Below are positions 6,616-7,894 of a stretch of DNA of 7,894 bases, one piece after another. This DNA comes from Methanocorpusculum sp. (GTDB lineage Archaea > Halobacteriota > Methanomicrobia > Methanomicrobiales > Methanocorpusculaceae). Under the pieces are notes generated by a model, which saw only the letters and a list, made by a program, of their open reading frames with translations, was not told the DNA's origin and did not search any database. Location: assembly GCA_029986195.1 (NCBI GenBank), contig DALTYF010000035.1:1-7894 (forward strand), in the 5' to 3' direction. Position 1 is the first letter of the stretch; each line of letters starts with the position of its first letter. Both the position numbers and the translations under genes were made by a program.

Positions 6616-7892
6616 CAGAAATACATATTGTCGGAACTGCCCACGTTTCGCAGAAGAGTATCGACGAAGTCCGTGATGCAGTGGATACTGTCAATCCTGA
6701 TGTTATTGCCATTGAGCTGGACCCCGGACGGTTTGCTGCGCTGAAGCAGCAGATGCGGGAGGCCGAGGATGCGGCAAACGGGATTACCGCTGCGGCAGAG
6801 AAGTACGAGTCGCCGGAGGTGAAGGATCTTCTGAAGGGGAACTTTACGCTGATGCTGGTTCAGTGGATTTTGGCGTATGTGCAGCGGAAGATCGGTATGA
6901 ATGTGGGGATTGAGCCGGGAGCGGAGATGAAGGAGGCTATCCGGCTTGCCGAGGAGCGCGGTGTCCATCTGGTGCTTATTGACCGCGATATCCGGGTTAC
7001 GCTTGCCCGGTTCTGGGGCGGGATGCGGATTCTGGAAAAAGTCAGGCTTATCTGGGCTTTGATGCAGTCGATGTTTGCGGCGGATGATGAGGATGATGAG
7101 TCGGCAGGCGGTATCGATGCGGTGTCGATTGATGAGCTGACGAATCCGGATATTATTGAGATGGCGCTTGAGGAGTTCCATACGTTTTCGCCGAACGGGG
7201 CGAAGGCGCTGATTGATGAGCGGGATGCGTATCTTGCGCACGGGGTGATTGATCTGGAGCGGAGTTCGTATGAGCGTGCGGTGGTGGTGGTTGGTGCGGG
7301 GCATGTGCCGGGTATCAACCGGTTCCGGGAGGATCCGTCTACGCTTCCGCCGCTGGCGGATCTGCTGGCAAAGCCGAAGCGTTATCCCTGGGGGAAGATC
7401 ATCGGCGGTCTGTTTGTTGCGATGTTTGCGGTGATTCTGGTTGCGATTGCGTTTTCGGGGGCGACGGATCTTTTGATCTGGGCAATTGTGTACTGGGTGC
7501 TGCTGCATGCGCTGTTTGCGGGTGTTGCGACGCTTCTGGTCCGCGGTCATCCGTTCTCTGCGGCGGTTGCGGCGGCGCTTGCCTGGATGACGTCGCTGGA
7601 TCCGCTTCTTGCGGCGGGCTGGTTTGCGGCGATTGTTGAGGCGAGGATGCGGCCTCCGACGGCGGGGGATCTGAAGGCGATTTCCCGGGCGGAGTCTGTC
7701 GGGGAGATGTTGTCGGTTCCGCTGTTCCGTATTCTGATTGTTGCGGCGGTGGCAAATATCGGGAGTTTGCTTGCGACGGTGTGTTTCTTTGTGTTTTTGA
7801 CGCCGCTGCTCGGGGTGGATCTGGATATGATGACGCAGATTCTGATGACCCGTCTGTCAAATCTCTCGCAGTTTCTGACCCCCTGGATCTAA
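6612..7892 (+). CDS. TraB/PrgY family protein with C-terminal membrane domain
   Basis: This 426-residue protein belongs to the TraB/PrgY/GumN-like superfamily, known from the enterococcal pheromone-shutdown protein and widespread in archaea, where its function is not established. The N-terminal soluble domain (1-255) has HIVGTAHVS at 5-13, IELDPGR at 34-40, LIDRDIRVTLAR (about 122-133) and GHVPG at 230-234. These are the conserved GxxH, acidic, arginine and GH motifs often compared with metallohydrolase active sites. An acidic insert, DDEDDES, lies at 158-164. The C-terminus is hydrophobic, with likely membrane segments around 262-283, 286-310, 314-343 and 370-400. ATG 6612 overlaps the previous stop (ATGA). 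The stop TAA (7890-7892) is two bases from the window end, so no terminator can be seen. The family call is firm; the biological role is unknown. Confidence 0.85.
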   Translation: MTEIHIVGTAHVSQKSIDEVRDAVDTVNPDVIAIELDPGRFAALKQQMREAEDAANGITAAAEKYESPEVKDLLKGNFTLMLVQWILAYVQRKIGMNVGIEPGAEMKEAIRLAEERGVHLVLIDRDIRVTLARFWGGMRILEKVRLIWALMQSMFAADDEDDESAGGIDAVSIDELTNPDIIEMALEEFHTFSPNGAKALIDERDAYLAHGVIDLERSSYERAVVVVGAGHVPGINRFREDPSTLPPLADLLAKPKRYPWGKIIGGLFVAMFAVILVAIAFSGATDLLIWAIVYWVLLHALFAGVATLLVRGHPFSAAVAAALAWMTSLDPLLAAGWFAAIVEARMRPPTAGDLKAISRAESVGEMLSVPLFRILIVAAVANIGSLLATVCFFVFLTPLLGVDLDMMTQILMTRLSNLSQFLTPWI

Positions 7893-7894
7893 TC

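Noticed and set aside
6528..7550. Long antisense open frame (340 codons) opposite the TraB gene
   Set aside because: It is biased in composition (Arg, His, Pro, Gln, Asn), recognisable as nothing, and fully overlaps the well-supported TraB family gene.
5056..7892. Horizontal transfer suggested by more G-rich, GCG-heavy sequence in the second half
   Set aside because: The downstream proteins are Ala-, Gly- and Glu-rich, which raises G and GC by itself; all are ordinary methanogen families and there are no mobile-element traces.
1..7894. tRNA or rRNA genes, CRISPR arrays, insertion sequences
   Set aside because: No cloverleaf with a conserved T-arm, no spaced repeat array and no transposase motif was seen; coding genes occupy nearly the whole window.

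Overview
The window looks like chromosomal DNA of a methanogenic archaeon, most likely of the order Methanomicrobiales (a Methanocorpusculum-like genome is my guess from gene style, not proven). The reasons are an operon for the 2-oxoacid chain elongation used to build coenzyme B, an archaeal-type CobT (UPF0284/TIGR00303) instead of the bacterial form, and an archaeal TraB-type membrane protein. All genes lie on the + strand and are packed head to tail, with ATGA or longer overlaps or gaps of only a few bases, so they could form one long transcription unit. The only gene-free stretch is the first 115 bases.

Positions 1-115 form a leader or promoter region with two perfect palindromes and a 12-base direct repeat. 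Positions 116-5047 hold the coenzyme B block: a compact thiamine diphosphate (TPP) enzyme related to the alpha subunit of indolepyruvate:ferredoxin oxidoreductase, then homocitrate synthase (aksA), the large and small homoaconitase subunits (aksD, aksE) and the NAD-dependent isohomocitrate dehydrogenase (aksF). AksA, D, E and F together lengthen 2-oxoglutarate by one carbon per turn, to 2-oxoadipate, 2-oxopimelate and 2-oxosuberate. The next known chemical step, loss of CO2 from 2-oxosuberate, has no assigned enzyme that I know of. The TPP gene that opens this operon has the architecture of a non-oxidative 2-oxoacid decarboxylase, so it is a good candidate for that step. This is the most interesting observation here.

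Positions 5056-7892 hold an archaeal cobT (lower-ligand activation for cobamides), a small cysteine-cluster protein of the YkgJ type, and a TraB/PrgY-family protein with a C-terminal membrane region.

Two genes do not read through as given. aksF has one frameshift near 4484-4487. The YkgJ-type gene has two compensating shifts, near 6175-6183 and 6229-6235. All three look like single-base gains or losses in GC-rich or G-run sequence. The flanking protein sequence stays family-like in each case, so sequence or assembly errors, or very recent mutations, are more likely than old decay.
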